A DNA stretch of 43,473 bases from an uncultured Clostridia bacterium (GTDB taxonomy: Bacteria > Bacillota > Clostridia > TANB77 > CAG-508), in assembly GCA_944392445.1 (NCBI GenBank), contig CALXWT010000009.1:1-43473 (forward strand). The letters run 5' to 3'. The translations under genes were made by a program, and so were the position numbers. Below the pieces are notes generated by a model. That model worked only from the letters and a program-made list of their open reading frames with translations, did no database searches and was not told the DNA's origin. Shown in pieces: positions 24,735 through 33,696 of this stretch. Positions within the stretch are counted from its first letter, which is position 1; every line of letters begins with the position of its first letter.

Positions 24735-24835
24735 GCTTTTAATAATTTTTTATTATTTTTTATTATTTTTTATTCCGTTTCTAATACGTAATTTTAAAAG
24801 AAACGAATATTGCTAGACTTTTTTCTTTTTCACTA

Positions 24836-26917
24836 CTAGTCTTTTTTAGCACGACTAGCTACTATTGTATCTAGTATTGATTTTGGAACTTCTTCATAAT
24901 GAGATGGTTCCATTGAATATGTTCCTCTACCTTGTGTTTTAGAACGTAAGTCTGTTGCATATCCAAACATTTCTGATAATGGAATAAATGCTCTTATTAC
25001 TTGGTTTCCACCTTCTGGTTCCATTCCCTCTAGTCTACCACGTCTAGAGTTAACATCTCCTATAACATCTCCCATATATTCTTCTGGAACTGTTATTTCA
25101 ACTTTCATAATTGGCTCTAATATAACTGATTTAGCTTGTCTACATCCTTCTTTAAATGCCATTGAAGCTGCAATTTTGAATGCCATTTCTGAAGAGTCAA
25201 CTTCATGGTATGAACCATCAACTAAAGTTGCTTTAAAGTCTATAACTGGGTATCCTGCAAGGACACCAGTTTCAGCTGCTTCTCTAACTCCTTCTTCAAT
25301 AGGTTTAATGTATTCTTTTGGAACAACACCACCAACGATTTTGCTCTCAAATTCAACACCTTTTCCTGGCTCTAATGGTTCCATTTCTAACCAAACATGA
25401 CCATATTGTCCACGTCCACCTGATTGACGAATGAATTTTCCTTCAACTTTTACTTTATTTCTAATTGTTTCTTTGTATGAAACTTGTGGTTTACCTACTG
25501 TACACTCAACTTTGAATTCTCTTTTTAATCTATCAACGATTATGTCTAAGTGTAATTCACCCATACCAGCAATAACAGTTTGACCTGTTTCTTGATTTGT
25601 ATATGTTTTGAATGTTGGATCTTCTTCAGCAAGTTTTGCTAAAGCAATTCCCATTTTTTCACTATTAGCCTTATCTTTTGGCTCTATAGCTATATCTATA
25701 ACTGGCTCTGGGAATTCCATAGATTCTAGTATAACTGGGTGGTCTGGATCACAAAGTGTATCACCTGTTGATACTTCTTTTAATCCAACTGCTGCAGCTA
25801 TATCTCCTGCATATACTTTATCTATATCTTGTCTATGGTTTGAATGCATTAAAAGTATTCTTCCCATTCTATCTTTTTTACCTTTATTGGCATTTAAAAT
25901 TGTAGATCCTGCTTCTAATGTTCCTGAATAAACTCTAAAGAAGCATAATTTTCCAACAAATGGATCTGTTGCAATTTTGAATGCTAATGCTGAGAATGGT
26001 TCTGTGTCAGATGTTTTTCTTTCTGTTTCTTCTCCATCTAAAGTTACACCTTTTATATGTGGTATATCAAGTGGAGATGGCATATAGTCAACAACTGCAT
26101 TTAATAATTCTTGAACACCTTTATTCTTATATGATGAACCACATACAACAGGAACTATTTTGTTATTTATTGTTCCTATTCTAAGACCTTTTTTAATTTC
26201 TTCTTCTGATAAAGTACCTTCTTCTAGGTATTTCATCATCAATTCATCATCTTGTTCTGCAGCTGCTTCAACCATTTTATCTCTATATTCATCAGCTTGA
26301 GCTTTTAAATCTGCAGGGATTTCTCCTTCTTCTATAACTTTTCCAAGATCATCTTTATGAATGAATGCTCTCATTTTTATTAAGTCAACAATACCTTGGA
26401 AATTATCTTCTGCACCAATTGGTAATTGAATTGGAACAGCATTGGCATTTAATCTTTCTTTTAATTGACGTACACAAAGCATAAAATCTGCTCCTGTGAT
26501 GTCCATTTTATTTACATATACCATTCTTGGAACTTGATATTTATCAGCTTGTCTCCAAACTGTTTCTGTTTGTGGTTGAACTCCACCTTTAGCTGCTAAA
26601 ACTGTAACAGCACCATCAAGTACTCTTAATGATCTTTGAACTTCAACTGTAAAGTCAACGTGTCCTGGAGTATCAATGATATTGATTCTATGACCTAACC
26701 ATTGGCATGTTGTAGCTGCAGAAGTAATTGTTATACCTCTTTCTTGCTCTTGAACCATCCAGTCCATTGTAGCTTCACCTTCGTGAACTTCTCCAATTTT
26801 ATGAGTTTTACCTGTATAGAAAAGTATTCTCTCTGTAGTTGTAGTTTTACCTGCATCTATGTGAGCCATTATTCCTATATTTCTTGTTTTCTCTAAAGGA
26901 AACTCTCTTCCAGCCAT
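24836..26917 (-). CDS. fusA: Translation elongation factor G
   Basis: GTPase that moves tRNAs and mRNA through the ribosome. The 693 residues start with [20 protein letters not shown] (G1), with G3 [15 protein letters not shown]4 VYVNKMD and domain [18 protein letters not shown]. Length and domain order I to V are normal for canonical EF-G. AAAGGAGG lies just before the ATG. It starts 61 bp after rpsG in the conserved order rpsL-rpsG-fusA-tuf. Confidence 0.99.
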   Translation of the reverse strand: MAGREFPLEKTRNIGIMAHIDAGKTTTTERILFYTGKTHKIGEVHEGEATMDWMVQEQERGITITSAATTCQWLGHRINIIDTPGHVDFTVEVQRSLRVLDGAVTVLAAKGGVQPQTETVWRQADKYQVPRMVYVNKMDITGADFMLCVRQLKERLNANAVPIQLPIGAEDNFQGIVDLIKMRAFIHKDDLGKVIEEGEIPADLKAQADEYRDKMVEAAAEQDDELMMKYLEEGTLSEEEIKKGLRIGTINNKIVPVVCGSSYKNKGVQELLNAVVDYMPSPLDIPHIKGVTLDGEETERKTSDTEPFSALAFKIATDPFVGKLCFFRVYSGTLEAGSTILNANKGKKDRMGRILLMHSNHRQDIDKVYAGDIAAAVGLKEVSTGDTLCDPDHPVILESMEFPEPVIDIAIEPKDKANSEKMGIALAKLAEEDPTFKTYTNQETGQTVIAGMGELHLDIIVDRLKREFKVECTVGKPQVSYKETIRNKVKVEGKFIRQSGGRGQYGHVWLEMEPLEPGKGVEFESKIVGGVVPKEYIKPIEEGVREAAETGVLAGYPVIDFKATLVDGSYHEVDSSEMAFKIAASMAFKEGCRQAKSVILEPIMKVEITVPEEYMGDVIGDVNSRRGRLEGMEPEGGNQVIRAFIPLSEMFGYATDLRSKTQGRGTYSMEPSHYEEVPKSILDTIVASRAKKD

Positions 26918-26946
26918 TTTTATCCTCCTTTTAATTTTTTTATTAG

Positions 26947-26980
26947 ATTCGAATTAGACGTAGCTTATCATTCGAATTTT
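26947..26980 (-). repeat. Short element C3 at the end of rpsG
   Basis: ATTCGAAT inverted arms enclose TAGACGTAGCTTATC. Bases 26954-26980 are identical over 27 nt to 27784-27810 at the end of rpsL. It looks like an internal-deletion derivative of element C1 and begins at the rpsG stop codon, as C1 does at the rpsL stop codon. Confidence 0.7.
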
Positions 26981-27449
26981 AGAATTTGTAATGAGCAAAA
27001 GCCTTATTAGCTTCAGCCATTCTATGCATATCTTCTTTCTTCTTAAATGCTCCACCGTTTCCAGCTACAGCATCCATTATTTCAGCTGCTAATTTTCTAG
27101 CCATAGTTTTTTCATGTCTATTTCTTGCATAGATTACTAACCATCTTAAACCTAAAGTTTGTCTTCTTTCAGGTCTAATTTCGATTGGAACTTGGTAAGT
27201 AGCTCCACCAATTCTTCTAGCTTTAACTTCTAGGACTGGCATTACATTTTCAAGAGCTGCTTCAAATACCTCTAATGGGTCTTTTTGTTCTTTTTCTTTT
27301 ATGATTTCGAATGCATCATAAACTATGTTTTGAGCAACTGTTTTTTTACCATCTAACATTACGTTGTTTATTAATTTTGTAACAACTTTGCTATTATATA
27401 TTGGATCTGGTAAAACATCTCTTTTTGCTATAATTCCTCTTCTTGGCAC
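26979..27449 (-). CDS. rpsG: 30S ribosomal protein S7
   Basis: Primary 16S binder that organises the 3' domain of the small subunit head. The 156-residue sequence ([58 protein letters not shown]) is canonical. Starts at a GTG (27447-27449) with AAGGAG nine bases upstream. The gap to rpsL is unusually long (360 bp) and holds several hairpins: GGTATTTA/TAAATACC and GAAAAGA/TCTTTTC close to the start, then the elements listed separately. Confidence 0.98.
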   Translation of the reverse strand: MPRRGIIAKRDVLPDPIYNSKVVTKLINNVMLDGKKTVAQNIVYDAFEIIKEKEQKDPLEVFEAALENVMPVLEVKARRIGGATYQVPIEIRPERRQTLGLRWLVIYARNRHEKTMARKLAAEIMDAVAGNGGAFKKKEDMHRMAEANKAFAHYKF

Positions 27450-27632
27450 TATTCTTCACTCCTTTTCTTGATATTTTTTAATATCTTTTGGTATTTAAAT
27501 AAATACCTAAGTTACTCTGAAAAGATTTATTCTTTTCCGTATAGTGCTATATATTCTATTATAAATTTAAGTACCTTAAATTAGTAATTTCATATATGCA
27601 CCATTCACCTAAAAATATTGTTATTTAGTTTC

Positions 27633-27680
27633 AGCATCAAATTTTAGTCAAAAGCGAATATTTTTTGATTAAAATTTGCT
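27633..27680. repeat. Long stem-loop between rpsL and rpsG
   Basis: AGCATCAAATTTTAGTCAAA and the near-complement TTTTGATTAAAATTTGCT form an imperfect 18-bp stem around GCGAATA. It is non-coding. It could be part of the same composite structure as C1, which follows immediately. Confidence 0.5.
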
Positions 27681-27684
27681 ACTT

Positions 27685-27809
27685 AAATTCGAATTAGAAG
27701 CAAGTATAACAAGGCAACCGAGCTAATTTTTTTGAGACTATACGTTTGTATGTCGAAAAAAAATTATGCGATGGTTAACGAAGTTAGACGTAGCTTATCA
27801 TTCGAATTT
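27685..27809 (-). repeat. Palindromic element C1 at the end of rpsL
   Basis: Outer arms AAATTCGAAT/ATTCGAATTT (27685-27694 and 27800-27809). An inner stem of TAATTTTTTT-type complement surrounds CATACAAACGTATAGTCTCA (minus strand). Conserved flanks are ACTTCGTTAACC and TTGCCTTGTTATACTTGCTT. The element begins exactly at the rpsL stop codon. Compare C2 and C3. Confidence 0.7.
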
Positions 27810-28223
27810 TTATTTTTTAGGTTTTTTAGCTCCGTACTTAGATCTACCTTGCATTCTATCTTTAACTCCAGCAGTATCTAATGTACCTCTTATTATATGG
27901 TATCTAACACCTGGAAGGTCTTTTACTCTTCCTCCTCTTATTAGAACAACACTGTGCTCTTGTAAGTTGTGTCCTATACCTGGGATATATGAAGTTACTT
28001 CATATCCGTTTGAAAGTCTAACTCTGGCAACTTTTCTTAAAGCTGAGTTTGGCTTCTTTGGTGTTACTGTTTTTACAACTGTGCAAACACCTCTTTTTTG
28101 TGGTGATCTTTGATTTGTTACTCTTTTATTTCTTGAGTTATAACCATGTTGTAAAGCTGGTGCTGTAGATTTTGTTGTAGAACTTTTTCTTCCTTTTCTT
28201 ACTAATTGATTAATTGTTGGCAC
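27810..28223 (-). CDS. rpsL: 30S ribosomal protein S12
   Basis: Decoding-centre protein of the small subunit. The 137 residues ([58 protein letters not shown]) are canonical and carry the wild-type streptomycin-sensitive lysines in KKPNSALRK and GRVKDLPG. Starts at a GTG (28221-28223) with AGAGGTGA upstream. First gene of the str operon. Confidence 0.98.
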   Translation of the reverse strand: MPTINQLVRKGRKSSTTKSTAPALQHGYNSRNKRVTNQRSPQKRGVCTVVKTVTPKKPNSALRKVARVRLSNGYEVTSYIPGIGHNLQEHSVVLIRGGRVKDLPGVRYHIIRGTLDTAGVKDRMQGRSKYGAKKPKK

Positions 28224-28282
28224 TTAAATTTCACCTCTTTTCAAAATATTATCTCTTTATTGTATTTTTATATACAATAAAA

Positions 28283-28315
28283 TACCGTCAGTATAAGCAT
28301 TTTATACTAACGGTA
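28283..28315 (-). terminator. Hairpin with T-rich tail in the rpsL leader
   Basis: TACCGT/ACGGTA plus AGTATAA/TTTATACT pair into a 13-14 bp stem with a short loop, followed leftward by TTTTATT. It lies between the str promoter and rpsL, so it can end transcripts from the 28379 gene and also sits in the first 35 bases of the str transcript itself, where it could attenuate. Confidence 0.65.
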
Positions 28316-28317
28316 CT

Positions 28318-28346
28318 ATTTTACCACTTTTTACCTAACAAGTCAA
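28318..28346 (-). promoter_or_regulatory. str operon promoter (sigma-A)
   Basis: -35 TTGACT (28341-28346), 17-bp spacer, -10 TAAAAT (28318-28323), reading leftward toward rpsL. The start would fall at the base of the 28283-28315 hairpin. Confidence 0.85.
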
Positions 28347-28378
28347 TACAAAATACGGTTTTTCTATCGACTTATTTA

Positions 28379-30169
28379 TTATAATTCTTTATCTTCCTGT
28401 TCGTTTGTTCTTGGCTCATTTAGTCTTTGTTCTTTTTCATTATTTGATTGTAAACTATCTTCTTTGTATGTAACAGGATTCTTTATGCCCTTATGAAATG
28501 CTTTTGAATCTGCATTTACTTTTTCATATACTTCTAATTCTTTTCTTTCTTCTGGTGTAAGTTCCATATCTTCACAGAATTTTTCAAAGTCAAATCCTTC
28601 TTCTCTGCTTAAGTCCTTATAAGTAGAATAGATTCTATCTTCTCTTGGCATTTCTTCTCCCTGTTTTGTTATAATATCGTCTTTTTCTTCTTCTGATTGT
28701 TTTTCTTGATTACCTGCTGGAAGAGATTTTTGTTTCATTTTTTCCATAAAGATTTTGAATCTTGATTTTGGTTTTATATATTCTGCAATTCCCTCCATAA
28801 AATTACGTCTTGCAGTACTTTTGATTTGTCCTTTTTGTAAAAAACTAAGTTTAGTAGTGTTAAGATTTTGTAAATCATATTTTATTGCCATATCATCATC
28901 TCTTTCTTCATTCTCAAATGATGATAGTCTATCTATCTGATCCATATAGTCATACACTAGACTAGTATTTTTAAAGAACTTATCATTTTTTAAAATTCTA
29001 TATATTTGTGCATCAATATTTCCAATACTATATTTATCTATTTTTCTACTAAGACTTCTTTTTTCTTCTCTTGTTAATCTCTTTGGTGTAGTTTCTCTAT
29101 CAACAAAGAATTGCTTTCCTGCTTCATCTATACCACTTATTGTATATACTAATTTTCCTTCTATAACTGAGCAAGTTATATCTTGAATTTTTCTAGGTAG
29201 TTCTATTACTTCTATATTCTTAAAAACTTCATTAGGTTGTACAACTACTCCTGGATCATTTTTTTGTTCTTCTGGTTTTATAATTTCTTGTTTTGGTTTA
29301 GATTCTTTAGTTGTAGGTTTTGCTATTGAACTTTCTTGTTGTTTTGGCTCTACATTTTTTGGTACAACCACTTTATCGGTTTGCGCCTTTTGAGCATTTG
29401 GATTTTTTAAGTCTTCTAAGGATTTATCTAAGCTTTTAAGAACATCACTTGCATCAGTTTCTTTATGCAAACCTTTATTTTCTGTTGGTTCTTCTACTAT
29501 AATTGTTTCTGCTTGTTTTGTTTTATTATCTTTTTGAGTGCTGTCTATAACAGGTGTAGTTTCTTTATTTTCTTCTGAAGGAACTTCAATAGATTTTACT
29601 TCTTCTGGTTGCTTTGTTTCTGGAGCAGGTACATCTTGTTCTGAATGTAGTTCACTTTTATATTTTTCTCGTATATTATACTTTTTTAATAATTCTTCAA
29701 TTACAGCAGTATGCTCATTTAAATCATTTTTATGTTGTTCTTTCAACTTATCCATCTTTGCTATAGATGCATTTATTTTTTCAAGATCTTGCTCAAATTC
29801 TTGTTGTTCCTTTGTTGGAACTAATACTCCATCAACAAATTCTTTTTTTCCTGCTAATCCATTTATTTCTGCTTCACAATCTTCTCTCTCTTTAAGTAAT
29901 TTTTGATATTCTTTTTCTGCTTTTTCTTGCTCTTCTTTTATTTGAGCTACTATTTCTCTTCTAGTTTCTATTTTTGCTTTATCCAACCTTCTTACTTCTA
30001 GTTCACTGTCTATTTTGCTTAAGTCTTGCTCAAGTTCTGCCTTTTCTAAAGCCCCATATCTGCCTTCATATTTTTTTAGTTCTTCTATTAATTGGTCTTT
30101 ATTTTGATTTAAACTTTGAATCGATTTATTAATTTCTTGAATTAAATAATCGTTTAACTTTTCATCCAT
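28379..30169 (-). CDS. Large coiled-coil protein of unknown function
   Basis: I do not recognise this 596-residue protein. Residues 1 to about 180 are highly charged heptad-like coiled coil (KSIQSLNQNKDQLIEELKKY and on). About 185-325 is a disordered Glu/Lys/Pro/Gln-rich linker. About 325-460 is a possible folded domain (KNIEVIELPRKIQDITCSVI, YDYMDQIDRLSSF), and the rest is charged. There is no signal peptide or membrane segment. I chose ATG 30169 (AGGAGG seven bases upstream); an in-frame ATG at 30232 adds a hydrophobic stretch that overlaps the promoter. Two strong tandem promoters suggest substantial expression. A scaffold or cytoskeletal role would be a guess. Confidence 0.75.
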   Translation of the reverse strand: MDEKLNDYLIQEINKSIQSLNQNKDQLIEELKKYEGRYGALEKAELEQDLSKIDSELEVRRLDKAKIETRREIVAQIKEEQEKAEKEYQKLLKEREDCEAEINGLAGKKEFVDGVLVPTKEQQEFEQDLEKINASIAKMDKLKEQHKNDLNEHTAVIEELLKKYNIREKYKSELHSEQDVPAPETKQPEEVKSIEVPSEENKETTPVIDSTQKDNKTKQAETIIVEEPTENKGLHKETDASDVLKSLDKSLEDLKNPNAQKAQTDKVVVPKNVEPKQQESSIAKPTTKESKPKQEIIKPEEQKNDPGVVVQPNEVFKNIEVIELPRKIQDITCSVIEGKLVYTISGIDEAGKQFFVDRETTPKRLTREEKRSLSRKIDKYSIGNIDAQIYRILKNDKFFKNTSLVYDYMDQIDRLSSFENEERDDDMAIKYDLQNLNTTKLSFLQKGQIKSTARRNFMEGIAEYIKPKSRFKIFMEKMKQKSLPAGNQEKQSEEEKDDIITKQGEEMPREDRIYSTYKDLSREEGFDFEKFCEDMELTPEERKELEVYEKVNADSKAFHKGIKNPVTYKEDSLQSNNEKEQRLNEPRTNEQEDKEL

Positions 30170-30203
30170 ATATTTTCCTCCTAAATTTTCACAACCTATT
30201 CCT

Positions 30204-30232
30204 ATTATATAACAAATTTTATATTTTTTCAA
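30204..30232 (-). promoter_or_regulatory. Proximal promoter of the 28379-30169 gene
   Basis: -35 TTGAAA (30227-30232), 17-bp spacer, -10 TATAAT (30204-30209), start about 28 bases upstream of the ATG. Confidence 0.8.
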
Positions 30233-30269
30233 GTTATGTTAACTTTGTTAAATACACTTCCTCAAAATG

Positions 30270-30298
30270 ATTGTAACAATATAATTCATCAAAATCAA
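30270..30298 (-). promoter_or_regulatory. Distal promoter of the 28379-30169 gene
   Basis: -35 TTGATT (30293-30298), 17-bp spacer, -10 TACAAT (30270-30275). Tandem with the proximal promoter, 66 bp upstream. Confidence 0.65.
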
Positions 30299-30341
30299 TA
30301 ATCTTTATAAAATGTAACACAAATGTCATATTCCTGTAATT

Positions 30342-31850
30342 TTATTGTAACATTCTGCTTAGTTTTTCTATTGCCCTATCTGATAATTTGGCATATCTTA
30401 GTTTTTTATCTTTTATCCTTTCATCTAAGCTAGGTAATATTCCAAAATTTGCATTCATTGGCTGAAAATTGCTATTAGGTGTAGCAATGTATTTTGATAA
30501 AGCCCCTATCATTGTTTCTTCTGGAAAAATTATTTTTGAAGTTTTTCCTTCTTTTGTCTCGCAATCTAGTAATTTATTTTTTGTTTCTAAATTACTATCC
30601 TCTTTACTCATATTAGTTTTATTATGTAACAATATTGTTTCGGCTTCATTATTGTCTAATTCTTTGTATTTATTAATAGCATTTAAAGCTGCTACTAAGC
30701 CGGATGCAATAGATTCCACATATCCCTCAACTCCTGTAATTTGCCCGGCAAAAAATATGTTTCTATTTTGCTTTAAATTAAAGGTTTCGTCCAATAATTC
30801 TGGAGAATTTATAAAAGTATTTCTATGCATTACTCCATATTTTGCAAATTCTGCATTTTCTAGTCCTGGTATTAGCCTAAATACTCTTTTTTGCTCTCCA
30901 TATTTTAAGTTGGTTTGAAATCCTACCATATTGAACAGATTTCCCTCACTATTATCTTGCCTTAATTGAATAATAGCATAAGGTCTTCTTCCGGTTCGTA
31001 AGTCTGTAAAGCCAACTGGTTTTAGTGGTCCAAATCTTAATGTGTCTATTCCTCTTTTTGCCATAACTTCAATAGGCATACAGCCTTCAAATATTTCTCG
31101 TTTTTCAAATTCGTGTAATTCTACTACTTCTGCATTAACCAGTTCTCTCCAAAAGTTCTCATACTCTTCTTTGTTCATTGGAAGGTTTATATAGCTATTG
31201 TTATCTTCTTTTTTTATTCTTTCTTTCCATACATCTACCTCTTCGTCTTTTCCTCTTTCCTCTCTATATCTATCTCCCCAAAAGGCAATATTCATATCTA
31301 TTGAATCTTTTTCTATTATGGGTGCAGCAGCATCGTAAAAGTGTAAGCCGTTGTCGCCAGTAAGCTCTATAATTTCTTTAGAAAGATTATCAGAAGTAAG
31401 TGGCCCTGTTGCTATAATTACTATTCCCTTTTCTGCTAATTCTTTTAATGTAATTGCATCGCTATTTTCTTCTGCATCTGCAGTTTTGCCAACTTCTTGC
31501 CTTACAATTTCCACATTTTCTAAACTTGCTATTTTCTCTGTTACTTTTTCTGCAAATTTTTCTCTATCTACTGCCAAGGCTTGTCCTGCTGGAACAGAAA
31601 CCTCGTCTGCCGTTTTTACTAAAAGTGAATCTAGCATTCTTAGTTCTTCTTTTAACAGACCACAAGCATTTGTATGCAAGTTTGATTTAAAAGAATTACT
31701 ACATACAATTTCTGCTAAATTTTGATTGCTATGTGCTGGTGAATATTTATTAGGTTTCATTTCATATAACTTTACTTTTATTCCTCTTTTTGCTATTTGA
31801 TATGTTGCTTCACAACCTGCTAGCCCTCCACCTATAACTGATATTTCCAT
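30342..31850 (-). CDS. trmFO: Folate-dependent tRNA (uracil-54-C5) methyltransferase TrmFO
   Basis: Flavoenzyme that makes ribothymidine at tRNA position 54 with methylenetetrahydrofolate as carbon donor. The FAD fold motif is VIGGGLAGCEATYQIAKRG; other family blocks are SPAHSNQNLAEIVCSNSFKS, GCMPIEVMAKRG, VGFQTNLKYGEQKRVFRLIP and GYVESIASGLVAALNAI. At 502 residues it is about 60 longer than usual, with charged insertions near residues 200-225 and a 40-residue Asn/Glu/Lys-rich one at about 400-440, before FPEETMIGALSKYI. TAGGAAG precedes the ATG, and a AATTTTGG/CCAAAATT hairpin (31873-31895) lies just upstream of the ribosome site. Confidence 0.95.
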   Translation of the reverse strand: MEISVIGGGLAGCEATYQIAKRGIKVKLYEMKPNKYSPAHSNQNLAEIVCSNSFKSNLHTNACGLLKEELRMLDSLLVKTADEVSVPAGQALAVDREKFAEKVTEKIASLENVEIVRQEVGKTADAEENSDAITLKELAEKGIVIIATGPLTSDNLSKEIIELTGDNGLHFYDAAAPIIEKDSIDMNIAFWGDRYREERGKDEEVDVWKERIKKEDNNSYINLPMNKEEYENFWRELVNAEVVELHEFEKREIFEGCMPIEVMAKRGIDTLRFGPLKPVGFTDLRTGRRPYAIIQLRQDNSEGNLFNMVGFQTNLKYGEQKRVFRLIPGLENAEFAKYGVMHRNTFINSPELLDETFNLKQNRNIFFAGQITGVEGYVESIASGLVAALNAINKYKELDNNEAETILLHNKTNMSKEDSNLETKNKLLDCETKEGKTSKIIFPEETMIGALSKYIATPNSNFQPMNANFGILPSLDERIKDKKLRYAKLSDRAIEKLSRMLQ

Positions 31851-31950
31851 TTATCGCTTCCTACCTTTCTTAAATTTTGGCTTTATACCAAAATTAGATT
31901 TCGACTTATTTCCTATAACCATATTTTTGTTTAAATATAATTTTATTGAA

Positions 31951-31988
31951 GGCATATATCACAGAATAATTATCCTGCAATATATGCC
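31951..31988 (-). terminator. Long hairpin after the 32018-32461 gene
   Basis: GGCATATA/TATATGCC outer stem with an inner CAG..ATAATTAT..CTG palindrome, 30 bp past the stop codon. The tail TTCAATAAAATT is only moderately T-rich. Probably the terminator of the orphan gene. Confidence 0.55.
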
Positions 31989-32017
31989 TCCTGCTTAAAT
32001 CACGTTTATTTTATGAA

Positions 32018-32461
32018 TTACGAATAAATGTCCTCAAATAATGCCTCGACAATTGTCTGTGGATTCTTCATAGGTACACTATGAGACCACTCTGTAATAT
32101 ATGCCGTTTTAATTTTCTCTAACACATCGAGAACCAACTGCTCAGAAATAAGTTCTGGCAGAATATCTTCTACTCTTTGTTTGCTAAGTATGATAGCCTT
32201 AAAACTGATAGCTAAAGCACCAGTAATAACATTAAAACAGATTACTTGCTCCAGAGTCTCCTCATCAACCCTTTCTTTAAGGTATAAGCTTTTGGCAAAA
32301 AGATTTAGAGTTTTCAATAATTCCTTCTTCTTCCTACTAATTGTTTCACCTTCCATTACTTCCAAATACTTATCCAGTATTTTTTCTTTACTTAGTAACA
32401 TTGCTACTTCAATTCCTGAAACTTCAATGTCGATATAGGTTGCAAAATTCCGTATGTCCAT
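32018..32461 (-). CDS. Orphan protein of unknown function, atypical composition
   Basis: I do not recognise this 147-residue, mostly helical protein (KKKELLKTLNLFAKSLYL, ELISEQLVLDVLEKIKTAYI). There is no signal peptide or clear membrane segment. Codon use differs from the neighbours (more third-position G and C) and includes a CGG at codon 4 (32450-32452), a codon not seen in the ordinary genes here. GGAG lies seven bases before the ATG. Like the gene at 11095 it is a self-contained cassette: own promoter, operator-like palindromes, own terminator. Both are likely recent arrivals. Confidence 0.7.
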   Translation of the reverse strand: MDIRNFATYIDIEVSGIEVAMLLSKEKILDKYLEVMEGETISRKKKELLKTLNLFAKSLYLKERVDEETLEQVICFNVITGALAISFKAIILSKQRVEDILPELISEQLVLDVLEKIKTAYITEWSHSVPMKNPQTIVEALFEDIYS

Positions 32462-32485
32462 AAACGTGCTCCTTTCAGTTTACTA

Positions 32486-32503
32486 CAACAAAAGTTGTGC
32501 AAC
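32486..32503. promoter_or_regulatory. Overlapping palindromes CAAC-AAAA-GTTG-TG-CAAC
   Basis: Two overlapping 4+4 inverted repeats share the central GTTG, directly after the -10 of the orphan gene. The location fits a repressor operator; no regulator is known. Confidence 0.35.
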
Positions 32504-32504
32504 T

Positions 32505-32533
32505 ATTATATCACATTTTGTTAGATTAGGCAA
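32505..32533 (-). promoter_or_regulatory. Promoter of the 32018-32461 gene
   Basis: -10 TATAAT (32505-32510) with an extended TG just upstream, 17-bp spacer, weaker -35 TTGCCT (32528-32533). Confidence 0.7.
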
Positions 32534-32564
32534 ATATTAGATTTGTGCTATACTAGCATATTAC

Positions 32565-33662
32565 CTATCTTTCCTCTCTTTCCATATTCTTTGGTTTAAC
32601 ATTAGCATTATGTAATTCTCTATTGTATTCAGCTTTTTGTTTAATTAAGCTATCTATATCCTTTTTACTGCTTATTCCTAATGCTTCCAAACTGCTTTCA
32701 GGCGAACCGTATTTCATTTCTTTGAAGAAATCTTTTAACATTTTAATTGCCTTACCAGAATCTTCATCATACATTTTTCCGAAATATGGCGTACTTATCA
32801 AATCTGCAATTATATATTTTGAAATATAGTATATGCTTGATTTTTCATCTAGCAAATAGCTAAGTACCCATTTCATCTGATTATCTGACATATTATTTTC
32901 TTGTTCTATTCGTTTTATATCATCTTTTTCTAGTCTTCCATTTTTCTTAAATATTTTAACAAGTTGCATACGTGTATATGTAGTTATGCTATCTATGTAT
33001 ATACTTTTTGCTCTTTCAGTTCTTCTTCTTAAAATACCATTTGGTGTCATAATTCTTTTTTTCTCTAAATATCTACTAAGCATTTCTTCAATGCACGCAG
33101 GAGTTATTTCAGCTAGCAAGTCACTTGTTTTTGATATATCTTCTAAGTCTCTATCAAAGGTATGTGAAATTTCGTGTGCTAGTGTATATATATCATAATC
33201 ATTTTCTTTACGGCTTACATAAATTTTTGCACTATCAACATAGTATGTAGTATTTTTTAAAAAAATTCCTGGAGTTTCTTCCCATAAAATTTTTGAACCT
33301 TCTTCAAATTTGCCATATCCACTTAACTCTTTTTCTACTTGCCCTCTCTTGCGTGTAATATCTTTTTTATTATATATCGCTATCGGTATATCGTTTTGTC
33401 CCATTATTATACTTTTTGCTTGTTCATACATCTCACTATCTAATGTTCTATAATAGTCTAATACAATTCTAATTAGCTCTTCATTTCCTCGATTGTATTT
33501 TATTATTGGTGGTACTCTATCATAGAGTCTTGGCACTTCTTGGCTACAACCTTTAGCGATATATTCTATAAAATCTATTTCTTCTTCCTTTACATGCTTT
33601 AGTGTATCTATGTCTCTAATTGCTAATTCATTTAATTTATCTATACTTTTCTTTTTTTCCAT
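32565..33662 (-). CDS. M3-like zinc metallopeptidase, short form
   Basis: A 365-residue cytoplasmic protein with the zinc motif LAHEISHTFD (HEISH at 163-167) and, about 22 residues on, LAEITPACIEEML, which resembles the AEVASTFNE block of M3 oligoendopeptidases that supplies the third zinc ligand. It is much shorter than PepF (about 600 residues), so it is either a distinct subfamily or a reduced relative. No signal peptide. The gap from the SNF2 helicase gene upstream is 34 bp, so the two are probably co-transcribed. Substrate unknown. Confidence 0.6.
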   Translation of the reverse strand: MEKKKSIDKLNELAIRDIDTLKHVKEEEIDFIEYIAKGCSQEVPRLYDRVPPIIKYNRGNEELIRIVLDYYRTLDSEMYEQAKSIIMGQNDIPIAIYNKKDITRKRGQVEKELSGYGKFEEGSKILWEETPGIFLKNTTYYVDSAKIYVSRKENDYDIYTLAHEISHTFDRDLEDISKTSDLLAEITPACIEEMLSRYLEKKRIMTPNGILRRRTERAKSIYIDSITTYTRMQLVKIFKKNGRLEKDDIKRIEQENNMSDNQMKWVLSYLLDEKSSIYYISKYIIADLISTPYFGKMYDEDSGKAIKMLKDFFKEMKYGSPESSLEALGISSKKDIDSLIKQKAEYNRELHNANVKPKNMEREER

Positions 33663-33696
33663 ATTACCACCACTTTCTGTTATACATTTTTCTCAT

